A stretch of 46,789 bases of DNA from an uncultured Porphyromonadaceae bacterium (GCA_947174305.1 CAMWIH010000002.1:1-46789); one strand, 5' to 3'. Counted from the stretch's first letter, positions 35,688-43,910 are shown. Numbers and translations: made by a program. Notes: generated from the sequence alone by a model not told the origin.

Positions 35688-35752
35688 TATAACCCCATAA
35701 CCTTATAACCCCGTAACCCCATAACCTTATAACCCCATAACTCAATAATAAG
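35688..35752 (-). repeat. Telomere-like minisatellite in the lipoprotein 5' leader
   Basis: Alternating words TTATAACCCC, ATAACC and GTAACCCC recur about three times (period ~24 bp). On the transcribed strand this is GGTTATGGGGTTATAAGG. It lies wholly between the predicted transcription start (~35757) and the ATG, so it is part of the mRNA leader. Confidence 0.8.
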
Positions 35753-35763
35753 TTTCCTATAGG

Positions 35764-35794
35764 CAAAATTACTACATATTTTCCACTTGAGCAA
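35764..35794 (-). promoter_or_regulatory. Promoter of the lipoprotein/TonB receptor/DUF4249 operon
   Basis: On the - strand: TTGC, 19 bp, TAATTTTG (-7 box at 35764-35771). It places the transcript start near 35757 and the repeat array in the leader. Confidence 0.65.
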
Positions 35795-35962
35795 TTGGTT
35801 TTGGCCACAGAAACCATCATCCTAATGCATCCCCAAAAACAAAACTAATCCTAACTTTGAAACACCAAAACCATCCATCACTTTGCAACACCATTCTTCT
35901 GGAAGGGGTTTGTCGCAAGGTGAGTTCCCAATCCATCATTTTCTTAAAATTTTCCTTTTTTA

Positions 35963-35994
35963 TTTGCTTAACTAAAAAAATAGTTATAACTTTG
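35963..35994 (+). promoter_or_regulatory. Promoter of the BlaI/M56 operon
   Basis: TTTG (35963-35966), 20 bp, TAACTTTG (35987-35994): consensus Bacteroidota promoter, overlapped by the operator at 35968-35985. Confidence 0.85.
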
Positions 35995-36019
35995 GCAAGT
36001 CAACTACTTTTTTAGTTAA
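35968..36019 (+). promoter_or_regulatory. Twin BlaI-type operators
   Basis: TTAACTAAAAAAATAGTT (35968-35985) lies in the promoter spacer. AACTACTTTTTTAGTTAA (36002-36019), just past the start site, is its reverse complement with 17 of 18 matches. Each arm is itself a near palindrome (ACTA-N-TAGT), the kind of site BlaI/MecI dimers bind, so the downstream repressor probably autoregulates. Confidence 0.8.
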
Positions 36020-36036
36020 ACAACTTGTGGCTTATT

Positions 36037-36450
36037 ATGAAAAGGAATGATAAAAAAGAGAAAGGCAACGAAGACAAGAACTGGACTCAAGAGGAGATTG
36101 CCATCACTGCCAAGGAGGAGGAGATCATGCGTCTTCTATGGGGGGGAGGAAAGATGAGCGTAAAAGAGATGCTCAACCGCATGCCGGAGCCCAAACCTCA
36201 CGTCAATACGGTCTCCACTTTCGTAAGGCAACTGGAGGCGAAAGGGTATGTCAGTCACGAGGAGGCAGGCATGGGATACAAGTATTTCGCTATCCTACCT
36301 AAAAAGAATTTCAGCCGTAAGACTTTGAGCGAGGTGGTGAAGAATTATTTCAACAACAATATGCTTAGCATGGTCTCGGCGCTTGTGGATGATGAAGAAC
36401 TTACCGTTGAACAACTCAAGGAACTTATCGAGATTATCGAGAAAAAATAA
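36037..36450 (+). CDS. BlaI/MecI/CopY-family transcriptional repressor
   Basis: About 137 aa from ATG 36037 (MKRNDKKEKG). The winged helix spans ~20-90 (EEEIMRLLWGGGKMSVKEMLNRM, PHVNTVSTFVRQLEAKGYVSHEE), and a C-terminal dimerisation helix region follows (VEQLKELIEIIEKK). This is the Penicillinase_R family, which represses an adjacent M56 sensor-protease gene until the sensor cleaves it. The twin operators directly upstream fit autorepression. It is followed 46 bp later by the M56 gene. No beta-lactamase is next to the pair; the controlled function may lie in the M56 protein itself or elsewhere. Confidence 0.93.
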   Translation: MKRNDKKEKGNEDKNWTQEEIAITAKEEEIMRLLWGGGKMSVKEMLNRMPEPKPHVNTVSTFVRQLEAKGYVSHEEAGMGYKYFAILPKKNFSRKTLSEVVKNYFNNNMLSMVSALVDDEELTVEQLKELIEIIEKK

Positions 36451-36496
36451 TTTTTCAAAAATTTGAGTATTACCGGGAATAAACAGTTATTGCATT

Positions 36497-38155
36497 ATGG
36501 GATCTTTCACGGCATATATGATTGAGGCAAGCCTTTTTCTCAGTCTCCTTTTTGTGGCCTACAAACTATCTTTAGGAAGGCTCAAATGTTTCTCGCTCAT
36601 GAGAGGCGTGCTCCTGCTCATATATCCCCTCTGCCTGATTGTGCCTGCCCTAATCAAGCTCTCAATCAAAGAGCCATCCGTGGCTACGGTTCCGGGGTTT
36701 TCAGGCCTCACCACCATTAGTCACATTGAAACTGCTGTGCCCACCAATCGCTTCACTGCCGGTGAAATCATTGTGATGATTACAATCGGAGGAATGATAG
36801 TCACCGGCTTAATAACAGCCGTCGGTCTTATTCGTCTGATACGGTTATGCAGAAGCGCCCGTAAGAGTGAAATCGATGGTTACCGCGTCTATCTGCTTTC
36901 CGATACAATGATCTCCCCTTTCAGTTTCGTCACAAGGATTTACGTTAACAGCCGGGATGTAGAAGAGAGCAATAGTATGCTTCTGACCCATGAAATGGCC
37001 CATATCCGTATGATGCATTGGGCGGATCTCGCTTTGTCGCGGTCGATGTGCATACTGCAGTGGTGGAATCCTTTCGCGTGGCTGATGGATAAGGAGCTTC
37101 ACGCCATCCACGAGTTTCAAGCCGACCAAGCCGTTGTGGGTGAAGGCTATGACATGAAGGAATATCAATATTTTTTAATAAGAAAGGCTACCGGCACGCG
37201 TTTGCAGACCCTTGCCGACAGCCTTAATCACAGCAAACTTAAAACACGTTTAACTATGATGAAAAAAGAAAATTCAAGTGTGAAAAGCCGTATGGCGGGA
37301 ATGATGATGATTCCGGCTGTGGCAATCGGTGTAGCTTTGCTTTCGCTGCCGGCAGTGGCGCGACTGACAGGCGAAATCAGAAATGTGGCAATCACTTTCC
37401 CTCACCATTCCGAATCTGAGGGCAAAGTTAATGAAAAGATTCCTAACGTGGAAATCGGCAAGGGGATATCTTCCGGGCATACCCTCCATTCCTCACCCGG
37501 AATCATGCAGGAACAGGTAATGGCCCAGAATGAATCGTCCAATGATGGAGACAAGACCAATAAGGGCGACGAAGAGTTGATGACCGGAAGTGACGGGAGC
37601 CACTCGGGAAAAACAGCAGGGAATGAAACGGTTGAGGGGAAACCTCGCTATGAGATTGACGGTGTGGTGGTTGCCGAGGATTATGACATTAACAGCGTCA
37701 ATCCTTCATCAATAAAGTCGATGACGATAGTGAAGAACAATCCCGCTTTCCCGAATGGGCTTATTAAAATCGAATTGCAAAAGAATGACGAAGCTATTAA
37801 AAGTGAGAGCAAGCCGAACACGGAGAGTAACCGTAAAGCCGACGATGCACTCCTGGTTTCGGTGAACCACATCGATAATGTAAACGGTACTCATCTTGTG
37901 TTTCATTTCCTGACCGACGAGGAGATTCACCTGAAAGATATTGTGTGGACCATCGACGGCAAGGATTATAAGCCTGAGAGTGTGAGCAGTAGTTTTTCCA
38001 AGAGTGGCAACCACGGCTATCAGACCGTCAAGATAGACTTGCCCACCACCATCAAGAAATTCAGATATGGGAAAGACAAAGTCTCCTTCACTCGCGACAA
38101 CGGTGAGCGTGAAAGCTTCATAATCTCCACCGATATGTTGACTTCTCCGAATTAA
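36497..38155 (+). CDS. BlaR1-like M56 membrane peptidase with a C-terminal TonB-plug-like segment
   Basis: A 552-aa inner-membrane sensor protease. Helices at ~5-25, ~35-58 and ~90-115; the zinc motif H165-E-M-A-H169 in LLTHEMAHIRMMHW; a fourth helix near ~270-290. The periplasmic part is not a penicillin-binding domain. A charged linker is followed by YEIDGVVVAEDYDINSVNPSSIKSMTIVKNNPAF (~385-420), which resembles a TonB-receptor plug fragment, and then a small beta domain (~455-550). M56 proteins with plug-like tails are known in Bacteroidota. It is expected to cleave the BlaI-type repressor encoded upstream when its periplasmic signal is sensed; the signal is unknown. Confidence 0.88.
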   Translation: MGSFTAYMIEASLFLSLLFVAYKLSLGRLKCFSLMRGVLLLIYPLCLIVPALIKLSIKEPSVATVPGFSGLTTISHIETAVPTNRFTAGEIIVMITIGGMIVTGLITAVGLIRLIRLCRSARKSEIDGYRVYLLSDTMISPFSFVTRIYVNSRDVEESNSMLLTHEMAHIRMMHWADLALSRSMCILQWWNPFAWLMDKELHAIHEFQADQAVVGEGYDMKEYQYFLIRKATGTRLQTLADSLNHSKLKTRLTMMKKENSSVKSRMAGMMMIPAVAIGVALLSLPAVARLTGEIRNVAITFPHHSESEGKVNEKIPNVEIGKGISSGHTLHSSPGIMQEQVMAQNESSNDGDKTNKGDEELMTGSDGSHSGKTAGNETVEGKPRYEIDGVVVAEDYDINSVNPSSIKSMTIVKNNPAFPNGLIKIELQKNDEAIKSESKPNTESNRKADDALLVSVNHIDNVNGTHLVFHFLTDEEIHLKDIVWTIDGKDYKPESVSSSFSKSGNHGYQTVKIDLPTTIKKFRYGKDKVSFTRDNGERESFIISTDMLTSPN

Positions 38156-38167
38156 ACTCCCAAACAT

Positions 38168-38198
38168 TTTGCCGTTCCTGCCATATTTTGTATATTTG
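38168..38198 (+). promoter_or_regulatory. Promoter of the esterase gene
   Basis: TTTG (38168-38171), 19 bp, TATATTTG (38191-38198): consensus Bacteroidota promoter 34 bp before the ATG. Confidence 0.85.
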
Positions 38199-38231
38199 CA
38201 ATAATACCAAGCACTTATAATTTACACTGAT

Positions 38232-39152
38232 ATGAATGCAAGATATATCCTTCTATCCTCTCTCTCTTTGATGGTTTCAGGAACGGCAACCTTGGCCTCC
38301 TCTCCGCTTCAGAAGGCAGAATGTGGAACTGTTGAACGTCTGGAAGTTGTGTCTCCCCAACTCAATGACACTATCGATGTTGATGTTTGGTTACCGGCCG
38401 ATTTCAATGCCGGGAAACGCTATCCGGTGCTTTATATGCACGACGGCCAAAACCTCTTCGATGCCTCCACCACCTGGAATCATCAGTCATGGGAGATGGA
38501 TGTCACCCCTTGCCGTATGATTAAGCAGGGCGAAATCGAGCCAATGATTATCGTCGGTATTCACAGCGATCCGGCAACCAGAGTTTCCCAGCTTATGCCC
38601 CTGCAGGCAGTGAAAGATGCCGGACTCGAAGATCTGATGACGGAAGTGAAGCTTAAAGGGGAGCCGGTCTTGGGAGATAAATATGCCGATTTCGTGATCA
38701 ATACGCTAAAGCCCCTTATCGACACCTCTTATCCCACCCTTTCTGACCGTGAACATACGTCAGTGATGGGGTCGAGTATGGGAGGGTTGATGTCGTTATA
38801 CCTTATCTGTCAGTATCCGGAAGTGTTTGGTGGCGCAGGGTGTCTCTCAACACATTGGTATGGCACTCTCGATGCAGGTGACCGTTTCGGGAATGCAATG
38901 ATAAATTATGTAGAAAACTCACTACCCGATCCTTCCAACCATCGCATCTATTTCGATCACGGCACCTCCACCATCGATTTCTACTATGGCCCGTGGGAAA
39001 CGAAAGCCCTCCTGAAAGCCCAGGAGAAAGGCTATCAGTATGGCAAGAACCTTGACAGCTACATCGACTATGGAGCGCCCCACGAAGAATCCGCCTGGGC
39101 AGCCCGCGTAGCCCGTCCCCTCCGCTTCCTTTTTGGGAAGAAGACACAATAG
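38232..39152 (+). CDS. Exported alpha/beta-hydrolase esterase
   Basis: A 306-aa esterase of the 'putative esterase' (esterase D/Fes-like) family with a signal peptide (~1-23). Sequence features: DVDVWLPADF, YPVLYMHDGQNLFD, the nucleophile elbow VMGSSMGGLMSLYL (GxSxG), and a C-terminal DYGAPHEESAWAARV supplying the catalytic His. Relatives remove ester groups from carbohydrates (acetyl, feruloyl) or siderophores. The substrate cannot be told here. It has its own promoter and stands between the BlaI/M56 pair and a terminator. Confidence 0.88.
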   Translation: MNARYILLSSLSLMVSGTATLASSPLQKAECGTVERLEVVSPQLNDTIDVDVWLPADFNAGKRYPVLYMHDGQNLFDASTTWNHQSWEMDVTPCRMIKQGEIEPMIIVGIHSDPATRVSQLMPLQAVKDAGLEDLMTEVKLKGEPVLGDKYADFVINTLKPLIDTSYPTLSDREHTSVMGSSMGGLMSLYLICQYPEVFGGAGCLSTHWYGTLDAGDRFGNAMINYVENSLPDPSNHRIYFDHGTSTIDFYYGPWETKALLKAQEKGYQYGKNLDSYIDYGAPHEESAWAARVARPLRFLFGKKTQ

Positions 39153-39215
39153 AGTCAACATTCTTTTCATTTTTGCAGAATCTTAACACTCACTTATTGA
39201 ATTAAATTTATAGAA

Positions 39216-39262
39216 GCAACCTTTTTTGGTTGCTTCTCCCTTATGCAACCAAAAAAGGTTGC
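39216..39262. terminator. Nested double-palindrome bidirectional terminator
   Basis: GCAACCTTTTTTGGTTGC (39216-39233) and its exact reverse complement GCAACCAAAAAAGGTTGC (39245-39262) flank an 11-nt loop. Each arm is also a short hairpin by itself, so two alternative folds exist. It lies between two convergent genes. Confidence 0.85.
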
Positions 39263-39266
39263 TGTC

Positions 39267-40526
39267 TTAATTTAACAATGAGGTGCATTTCTCCCGATTG
39301 GAGCGGAAGGTGTAGCCGAGGCCTAACATGAGGTTGCTCTGGCGCTGGAAGTTCTGTAGTTGGTAACCGATGTTGAGGTAAAGGGAGCGGGTGAGATACA
39401 CTTTGAGATTGGCCATCTGGTAGGTGGCCCGAGATTCTTCGGGTCCCATAAAGTTATAACCCATACCGATGTTTACGGAAAAAATGGGCATTACAAGTTC
39501 GGCGCGCGCCGCAAGGCCAACGCAGACCTGACTGAAGAAAGGTGGCCGGGAGAAACGTATATCTTCCGACGTGTCGCCACTTATGTGATAATGTCTCAGA
39601 TCGGTGCTCTGATCCCACTGGAAGTCGGCCGAGACACCGGCACGGAAATACCTCTTGATATCGCACATAGGGGCAAAACTCAATCCGGCCACGGCATAAT
39701 GTCCGTCAAGCAATACCGGGGTCTCCCCTCCCCTGTAAACGCGCTTACGCCACGCTCCGTAGCCTGTGAGGTCGTAACTCAAGAGATGATGCCGGAATGT
39801 AGAGTCTGACCTGAATGGCGTCCCTTCAACCCTTTTGCCGAATGTCCGGCTCACTCCTACCCGGAGTCCGAGAAGATTCACGCCGGGATTGGGGAAGGAG
39901 GTGTTGCCGTCGGAGAAATGAGTGAGGTCGAGACCGGCGATAAGGGAATAATCCGGCGTAAGTTTCCATTTCACACCAAGGCCGAGATTGATATATGCAT
40001 TCATTCGTGAGCCTACGATAAGATTGGAGGAAGCTGTGCAACCATCACATGGCTTCCATCCCATCGATGCGCCGAAATTCCATTCATAGTCAAGACTAAG
40101 GCGGTCATTGAAATTGACGATGGGGGCTGTCTGGAAGAGATATAATGAGACCGGGGTTCCGATTGATTTGCTATAATCGAATATATTCACTCCTGCTCCC
40201 ACCCCTTGGGCAACACCCGGATACAGGTGCCCTACCTCGGAAGCGGGAGTGAATGAGAAGCCATATTTCAGATGCAGGGATGTGCCGAAATGGGTGTAAC
40301 GTGCATCCTTCATCGAAAGCCTTTCACTCAGCACGTCGTCAAGAAAGGAGGAGAACGCATACGAGGACCTAACATCAAAGCCTACCTTCGAAACAATTTT
40401 TCTATCTATGTTTTTTAACAACGAGTCTTTGATTTCATATTTATTTGTTTGAGCGTTGACTGAAAAACAAAGAATATGAAACAAAAGAAATATAAACAGA
40501 AATCGAATTCTATATACTACCTCCAT
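39267..40526 (-). CDS. PagL-like lipid A deacylase / acyloxyacyl hydrolase (outer-membrane)
   Basis: A 419-aa beta-barrel protein. Signal peptide ~1-25 (FLFIFLLFHILCFSVNAQ). Alternating hydrophobic strands run throughout. A PagL-type active-site segment GLDLTHFSDGNTSFPNPGVNLLG has the His-x-Ser pair and the conserved PNPGvN. These proteins remove acyl chains from lipid A in the outer membrane and are larger in Bacteroidota than in enterics. The N-terminal extension (~30-150) is unassigned. The C-terminus ends in strands typical of barrels. It is convergent with the esterase gene across a bidirectional terminator. Confidence 0.8.
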   Translation of the reverse strand: MEVVYRIRFLFIFLLFHILCFSVNAQTNKYEIKDSLLKNIDRKIVSKVGFDVRSSYAFSSFLDDVLSERLSMKDARYTHFGTSLHLKYGFSFTPASEVGHLYPGVAQGVGAGVNIFDYSKSIGTPVSLYLFQTAPIVNFNDRLSLDYEWNFGASMGWKPCDGCTASSNLIVGSRMNAYINLGLGVKWKLTPDYSLIAGLDLTHFSDGNTSFPNPGVNLLGLRVGVSRTFGKRVEGTPFRSDSTFRHHLLSYDLTGYGAWRKRVYRGGETPVLLDGHYAVAGLSFAPMCDIKRYFRAGVSADFQWDQSTDLRHYHISGDTSEDIRFSRPPFFSQVCVGLAARAELVMPIFSVNIGMGYNFMGPEESRATYQMANLKVYLTRSLYLNIGYQLQNFQRQSNLMLGLGYTFRSNREKCTSLLN

Positions 40527-40546
40527 CAGACAAAAATAAAGATATT

Positions 40547-40969
40547 CTATAATCCATTCACCAGTCTATATATCCCTTTTCTATACGGCAACGGATCTGA
40601 AAGGCGACCTAACCCAAAATCCTTTACACCAAAATTAATTAGGTACCCAAGTTTGAAATTCGTAAGTCTTAGATCGGTTAAAATTTGTCTTCCCTGCCTT
40701 TCTACAAGTTCTCCCAATGCCTTCACCTCAATTATCACCCTATGATCCACAACCAAGTCAGCACTATACTTGGAATTTATTATATGTCCCTTATAGGTTA
40801 CAGGCACAGGAAGTTCCATTTCAACCACATAACCTTTCTGTTCGAGTTCCCATTTTAAAGCGGACTGATAATATTCCTCTCTCATTCCGCGTCCTACAGT
40901 ATTCCTTACCTCAAAGGCGGCTCCGATGATATCACTGCCTATATCTATGTAATCTGGGTGAAGTGCCAT
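40547..40969 (-). CDS. GxxExxY family protein
   Basis: About 140 aa from ATG 40969 (MALHPDYIDIGSDIIGAAFEVRNTVGRGMREEYYQ); the upstream 51 residues of the ORF track have no family match and are rejected. The naming motif is G-M-R-E-E-Y-Y. Later YSADLVVDHRVIIEVKALGEL has the D..E.K pattern of PD-(D/E)XK-like nucleases, followed by LINFGVKDFGLGR. The family is uncharacterised and often scattered near mobile or repeat sequences. Here it sits beside two MITE-like repeats and a RecD2-like helicase. A DNA-related role is suggested by the fold-like motif but unproven. Confidence 0.88.
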   Translation of the reverse strand: MALHPDYIDIGSDIIGAAFEVRNTVGRGMREEYYQSALKWELEQKGYVVEMELPVPVTYKGHIINSKYSADLVVDHRVIIEVKALGELVERQGRQILTDLRLTNFKLGYLINFGVKDFGLGRLSDPLPYRKGIYRLVNGL

Positions 40970-41136
40970 ATCTATTTTTTTCAAATATAGCACATTTAAG
41001 GAAGATACACAATTATTTCCTCTCTTAAATTTGTATTTTTCATTATAGGTGACATAAGGGGATAACTTATTAATTGTGCTGGTAATTATTAAATGGCGAA
41101 GGAGATGAAAGAGAAACCACATTTAATGTTCATGGG

Positions 41137-41218
41137 TATGAAAAGGAATCGCTTATTTAATATCTATGAAGATGAAAAGGTATCGTTTATTTAATATCTA
41201 TGAAGATGAAAAGGTATC
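41137..41218 (+). repeat. 34-bp tandem repeat, 2.4 units
   Basis: Units at 41137-41170 and 41171-41204 (ATGAAAAGG[A/T]ATCG[C/T]TTATT...) plus a partial third at 41205-41218. The third copy runs straight into the left end of the first MITE-like element. Confidence 0.85.
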
Positions 41219-41423
41219 GCGGATCTTTTAAGCCTGACGGCCTTCTGCGGATGGAACGCGGATTTTCTTATAACTTATCTTATTGACTATCCTAGTACTA
41301 ATATATGTATCGCTACACGATTCGCATAAATGCGAATCGTGTAGGCATATTGAAGCGGATTATCGCTGATCCGCGTTAATCCGCGCCTACAATCGCTTCG
41401 CGATTAAAAAGTTCCGCGATGCC
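41212..41423. repeat. MITE-like element, copy 1 (212 bp)
   Basis: Left end GGTATCGCGGATCTTTTA, right end TAAAAAGTTCCGCGATGCC: degenerate terminal inverted repeats. It shares GCCTGACGG, CGCGGAT and the right block CCGCGCCTACAATCGCTTCG with copy 2. It carries an extra internal hairpin, CTACACGATTCGCA / TGCGAATCGTGTAG at 41313-41344. No ORF inside. Confidence 0.75.
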
Positions 41424-41525
41424 TCTTAATTTTATTCTTTATCCAACCCTACTTTTTTTACTCAATCCAACCGGATTCCAGGAATGTTACATTTCATAAC
41501 AAGGGATATCTGAGGAGATGAAAAG

Positions 41526-41676
41526 GGAATCGCGGATCTTTTAAACCTGACGGCTCTCCGCTGATGGAGCGCGGATGTTCTTGATTCTGCAAGTCACTTA
41601 TCAGCCTTATCATCAATTTTAAATCCGCGGTAATCCGCGCCTACAATCGCTTCGCGATTAAAAGATCCGCGATTCC
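41526..41676. repeat. MITE-like element, copy 2 (151 bp, perfect 18-bp TIRs)
   Basis: GGAATCGCGGATCTTTTA (41526-41543) and its exact reverse complement TAAAAGATCCGCGATTCC (41659-41676) bound the element. The interior shares several blocks with copy 1. No transposase is present, so any mobility would need an enzyme supplied in trans. Confidence 0.8.
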
Positions 41677-41748
41677 ATATAATTCAATTCATAATCCACT
41701 TGTAACTTTTCTAACCAATACAATAGTAACTCAGGAAGGAGGAGATGT

Positions 41749-43683
41749 CTATGGCTCTTCACCTTTCCTCAGCCTGTACTTAAAATTGGAATGGCGGGAA
41801 CCGGAGGGTGTGTTCTCCACCGCATAACGGATTGCCTCCTCTTCGCCAACAAGAATGCAGAGGTCGGTGGCCCGGCTCACGCCGGTGTATAGCAGGTTGC
41901 GATAGAGCATCGGCTTATGAGCCATAGTGACCGGGATGATGATATTCTTAGCCTCCGAACCTTGAAGCTTATGAACCGTGGTGGCGTAGGCCAACGTCAG
42001 CTCACTCAGTTCACTGCGTGCATACACCGATTTGCGCCCGTCGGAAAAGGTGACCTCCAGCGTCTGCTCCTCCGGCCTCACCTCCGTTATGCATCCAATC
42101 TCGCCATTATATACACCTCGCTCACGCGAATTAGCCGTCTGCATCACCGGGTCGCCAAGACGCATGACGGTAGCACCACGTCGCAAGGCCGGCCCCTCGG
42201 GGTTAAGGCGTTCCTGAAGATCCATATTCAGTTGCCGCGCCCCCAAACGCCCTATCTGCTGAGGGGTGACAACAAGAATATCCTTGGGCGAGATGCCACG
42301 CGATGCAGGCAATTCCTCGGCCACAAGCCGCAGGATGCGGTCGTGGATGCGTCCAACGGTGGGCTCCGGCAGAATCATAAGGTCGCGGTCCGGATCGGAC
42401 TGAGGCACCTCTCCGCTATTGATTGCCCTCGCCCCCGAAGCGATAAGGCTTCCCTCCGACTGACGGAAATTCTCATTCAGATGCGCCACCGGCACGCGTC
42501 CCGAAGCAATCAGGTCGCGCAACACATCCCCGGCTCCGATGGCCGGCAACTGGTCGGCATCACCTACCAGTATCACCCTCGTGCCGAGCTTAAGGGCTTG
42601 CAGGAGATGGTTGAATAGCACCTGCTCCATCATCGAGCTCTCATCGATTATAAGCACATCGGCATCTATCTTCTTATTGCGGTAACCCTCCCCCTGCCGA
42701 TAACCCAACAGGCTGTGTATTGTGGAAGCGTGCGTGCCGGTGAGCTGGCTTAACCGTTTTGAGGCACGTCCGGTAGGGGCAGTCAGCACCACTCGTTTCC
42801 CCTGCCGTTCCAGCATATCGATGATTCCTTTCACAACAGTGGTCTTCCCGGAGCCGGGGCCACCCGTTATGACCACCACAGGATGATCCATCGCCATCTT
42901 CATGGCTTTTAGTTGCAAGGGAGAATAGACATGGCCCAACTGCGAACGTTCCGGCAATTCCTCCTCAGGAACAGGCTCAAACTCTACCGAGGCCAATTCC
43001 GAGAGCCTTTCCGCCCCCTCCTTCTCTGCCGTATAGAACACAGGGAGATACAACCCTCCCCTGCTCTCCACAAGCCTTCCCGATTCAACCGTGCGCTTTA
43101 TTTCCTTTGCCACTTTCTCCGGGTCAACACCTGTCATTTTTGAGGCACCGGTCACGGCTTCCTCCTGAGTAGCGAAAAGATGCCCCGCCTCGGCGAAATG
43201 TTTCACGGCCGTCACCAATGCTCCTTCGATGCGTCGGGGATCATCCTGGGGAATACCTAACTTGCGCCCAATCTTATCGGCAGTGAAAAAGGAGAGTTGC
43301 CATACATCCTCCACCATCGAATAAGGGTCGGTGAGTATGACCTGCACGGCACGTTTGCGATACTTATTAAGAATCCGTTCGATAAACATATCGCTCAGAC
43401 CGCACGAGAAGAGGAAGACAAGCAACCTAATGTTCCACTTAATATTCTTCAGGCTTTCGTGGGCCTTGGCTAGGCGCGCAGCACCCAATCCGCCCACCTC
43501 CTCTGCTCTCTCCGGCTCCTCGGCGAGAACCTTGACGGCATCAGTGCCGAACCGTTCCACCAATTTCTTGGCGTAAGCCGGACCGATCCCCTCCACCCAA
43601 GGGGAGGCAAGGAATTCCTCAACGCCCTCATCGTTTATCTCTAAATCTTTTCCACCTATATTTTCATCGTGTGTGCTTTCCAT
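41749..43683 (-). CDS. recD2: RecD2-like SF1 DNA helicase
   Basis: About 644 aa from ATG 43683 (MESTHDENIGG); the extra 18 residues of the ORF track are rejected. The N-terminal helix-hairpin-helix segment is VEGIGPAYAKKLVERFG. Helicase motifs follow in order: Walker A VVITGGPGSGKTTVVKG, Walker B DVLIIDESSMM, motif III LVGDADQLPAIGAGDVL, ENFRQSEGS, and C-terminal YATTVHKLQGSEAKNIIIPV and YTGVSRATDLCILVG. This is the RecD2/TraA-like 5'-3' helicase family acting in repair or recombination without RecBC. It is somewhat shorter than typical ~720-740 aa RecD2. It stands alone on its strand next to the repeat-rich spacer. Confidence 0.9.
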   Translation of the reverse strand: MESTHDENIGGKDLEINDEGVEEFLASPWVEGIGPAYAKKLVERFGTDAVKVLAEEPERAEEVGGLGAARLAKAHESLKNIKWNIRLLVFLFSCGLSDMFIERILNKYRKRAVQVILTDPYSMVEDVWQLSFFTADKIGRKLGIPQDDPRRIEGALVTAVKHFAEAGHLFATQEEAVTGASKMTGVDPEKVAKEIKRTVESGRLVESRGGLYLPVFYTAEKEGAERLSELASVEFEPVPEEELPERSQLGHVYSPLQLKAMKMAMDHPVVVITGGPGSGKTTVVKGIIDMLERQGKRVVLTAPTGRASKRLSQLTGTHASTIHSLLGYRQGEGYRNKKIDADVLIIDESSMMEQVLFNHLLQALKLGTRVILVGDADQLPAIGAGDVLRDLIASGRVPVAHLNENFRQSEGSLIASGARAINSGEVPQSDPDRDLMILPEPTVGRIHDRILRLVAEELPASRGISPKDILVVTPQQIGRLGARQLNMDLQERLNPEGPALRRGATVMRLGDPVMQTANSRERGVYNGEIGCITEVRPEEQTLEVTFSDGRKSVYARSELSELTLAYATTVHKLQGSEAKNIIIPVTMAHKPMLYRNLLYTGVSRATDLCILVGEEEAIRYAVENTPSGSRHSNFKYRLRKGEEP

Positions 43684-43753
43684 AATAACGTGTAAGGGGA
43701 AGATAATCCCCTCATAGTTAAAACGTACCCCTCCCAAGATAGTTCATACGCGT

Positions 43754-43821
43754 CGGAAGCTAACCCGTGGCGGGAGCCTCCGAGCTTCCGCAACCCACAT
43801 TTCGGCTCGATGCCGGAATGT
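43754..43821. repeat. Two GC-rich hairpins upstream of the recD2-like gene
   Basis: CGGAAGCT...AGCTTCCG (43754-43790) and ACATTTCGGC...GCCGGAATGT (43797-43821, one mismatch) lie side by side in the spacer between divergent genes. Role unknown. Confidence 0.4.
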
Positions 43822-43910
43822 AGGTTAAAAACCAAATGCATCAAACCGGCGTTTTAGACAGCAAGTCAAAAATAGCTGAAACTCTCCGCCAAGAGAATAA
43901 TTTTTTAAAC

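Larger units (their letters stand above)
35665..36036. other. Regulatory spacer between the TonB operon and the BlaI/M56 pair
   Basis: 372 bp without a gene. Left part: the lipoprotein leader with its minisatellite and promoter. Middle (~35800-35940): AC-rich and unremarkable, with one isolated TAACTTTG at 35852 lacking a -33 box. Right part: the BlaI promoter/operator at 35963-36019. Confidence 0.7.
40970..41748. other. Gene-poor spacer with tandem and inverted repeats
   Basis: About 780 bp without a credible gene. It contains a 34-bp tandem repeat (41137-41218), two MITE-like elements (41212-41423 and 41526-41676) and low-complexity AT-rich sequence between them. The small ORFs here are repeat shadows. 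Confidence 0.8.

Noticed and set aside
36037-38155. Beta-lactam resistance locus
   Set aside because: BlaI and M56 are present but there is no beta-lactamase, and the M56 tail is not a penicillin-binding domain.
41137-41676. CRISPR array
   Set aside because: Repeat units are adjacent or bounded by inverted ends, with no unique spacers between identical direct repeats and no cas genes nearby.
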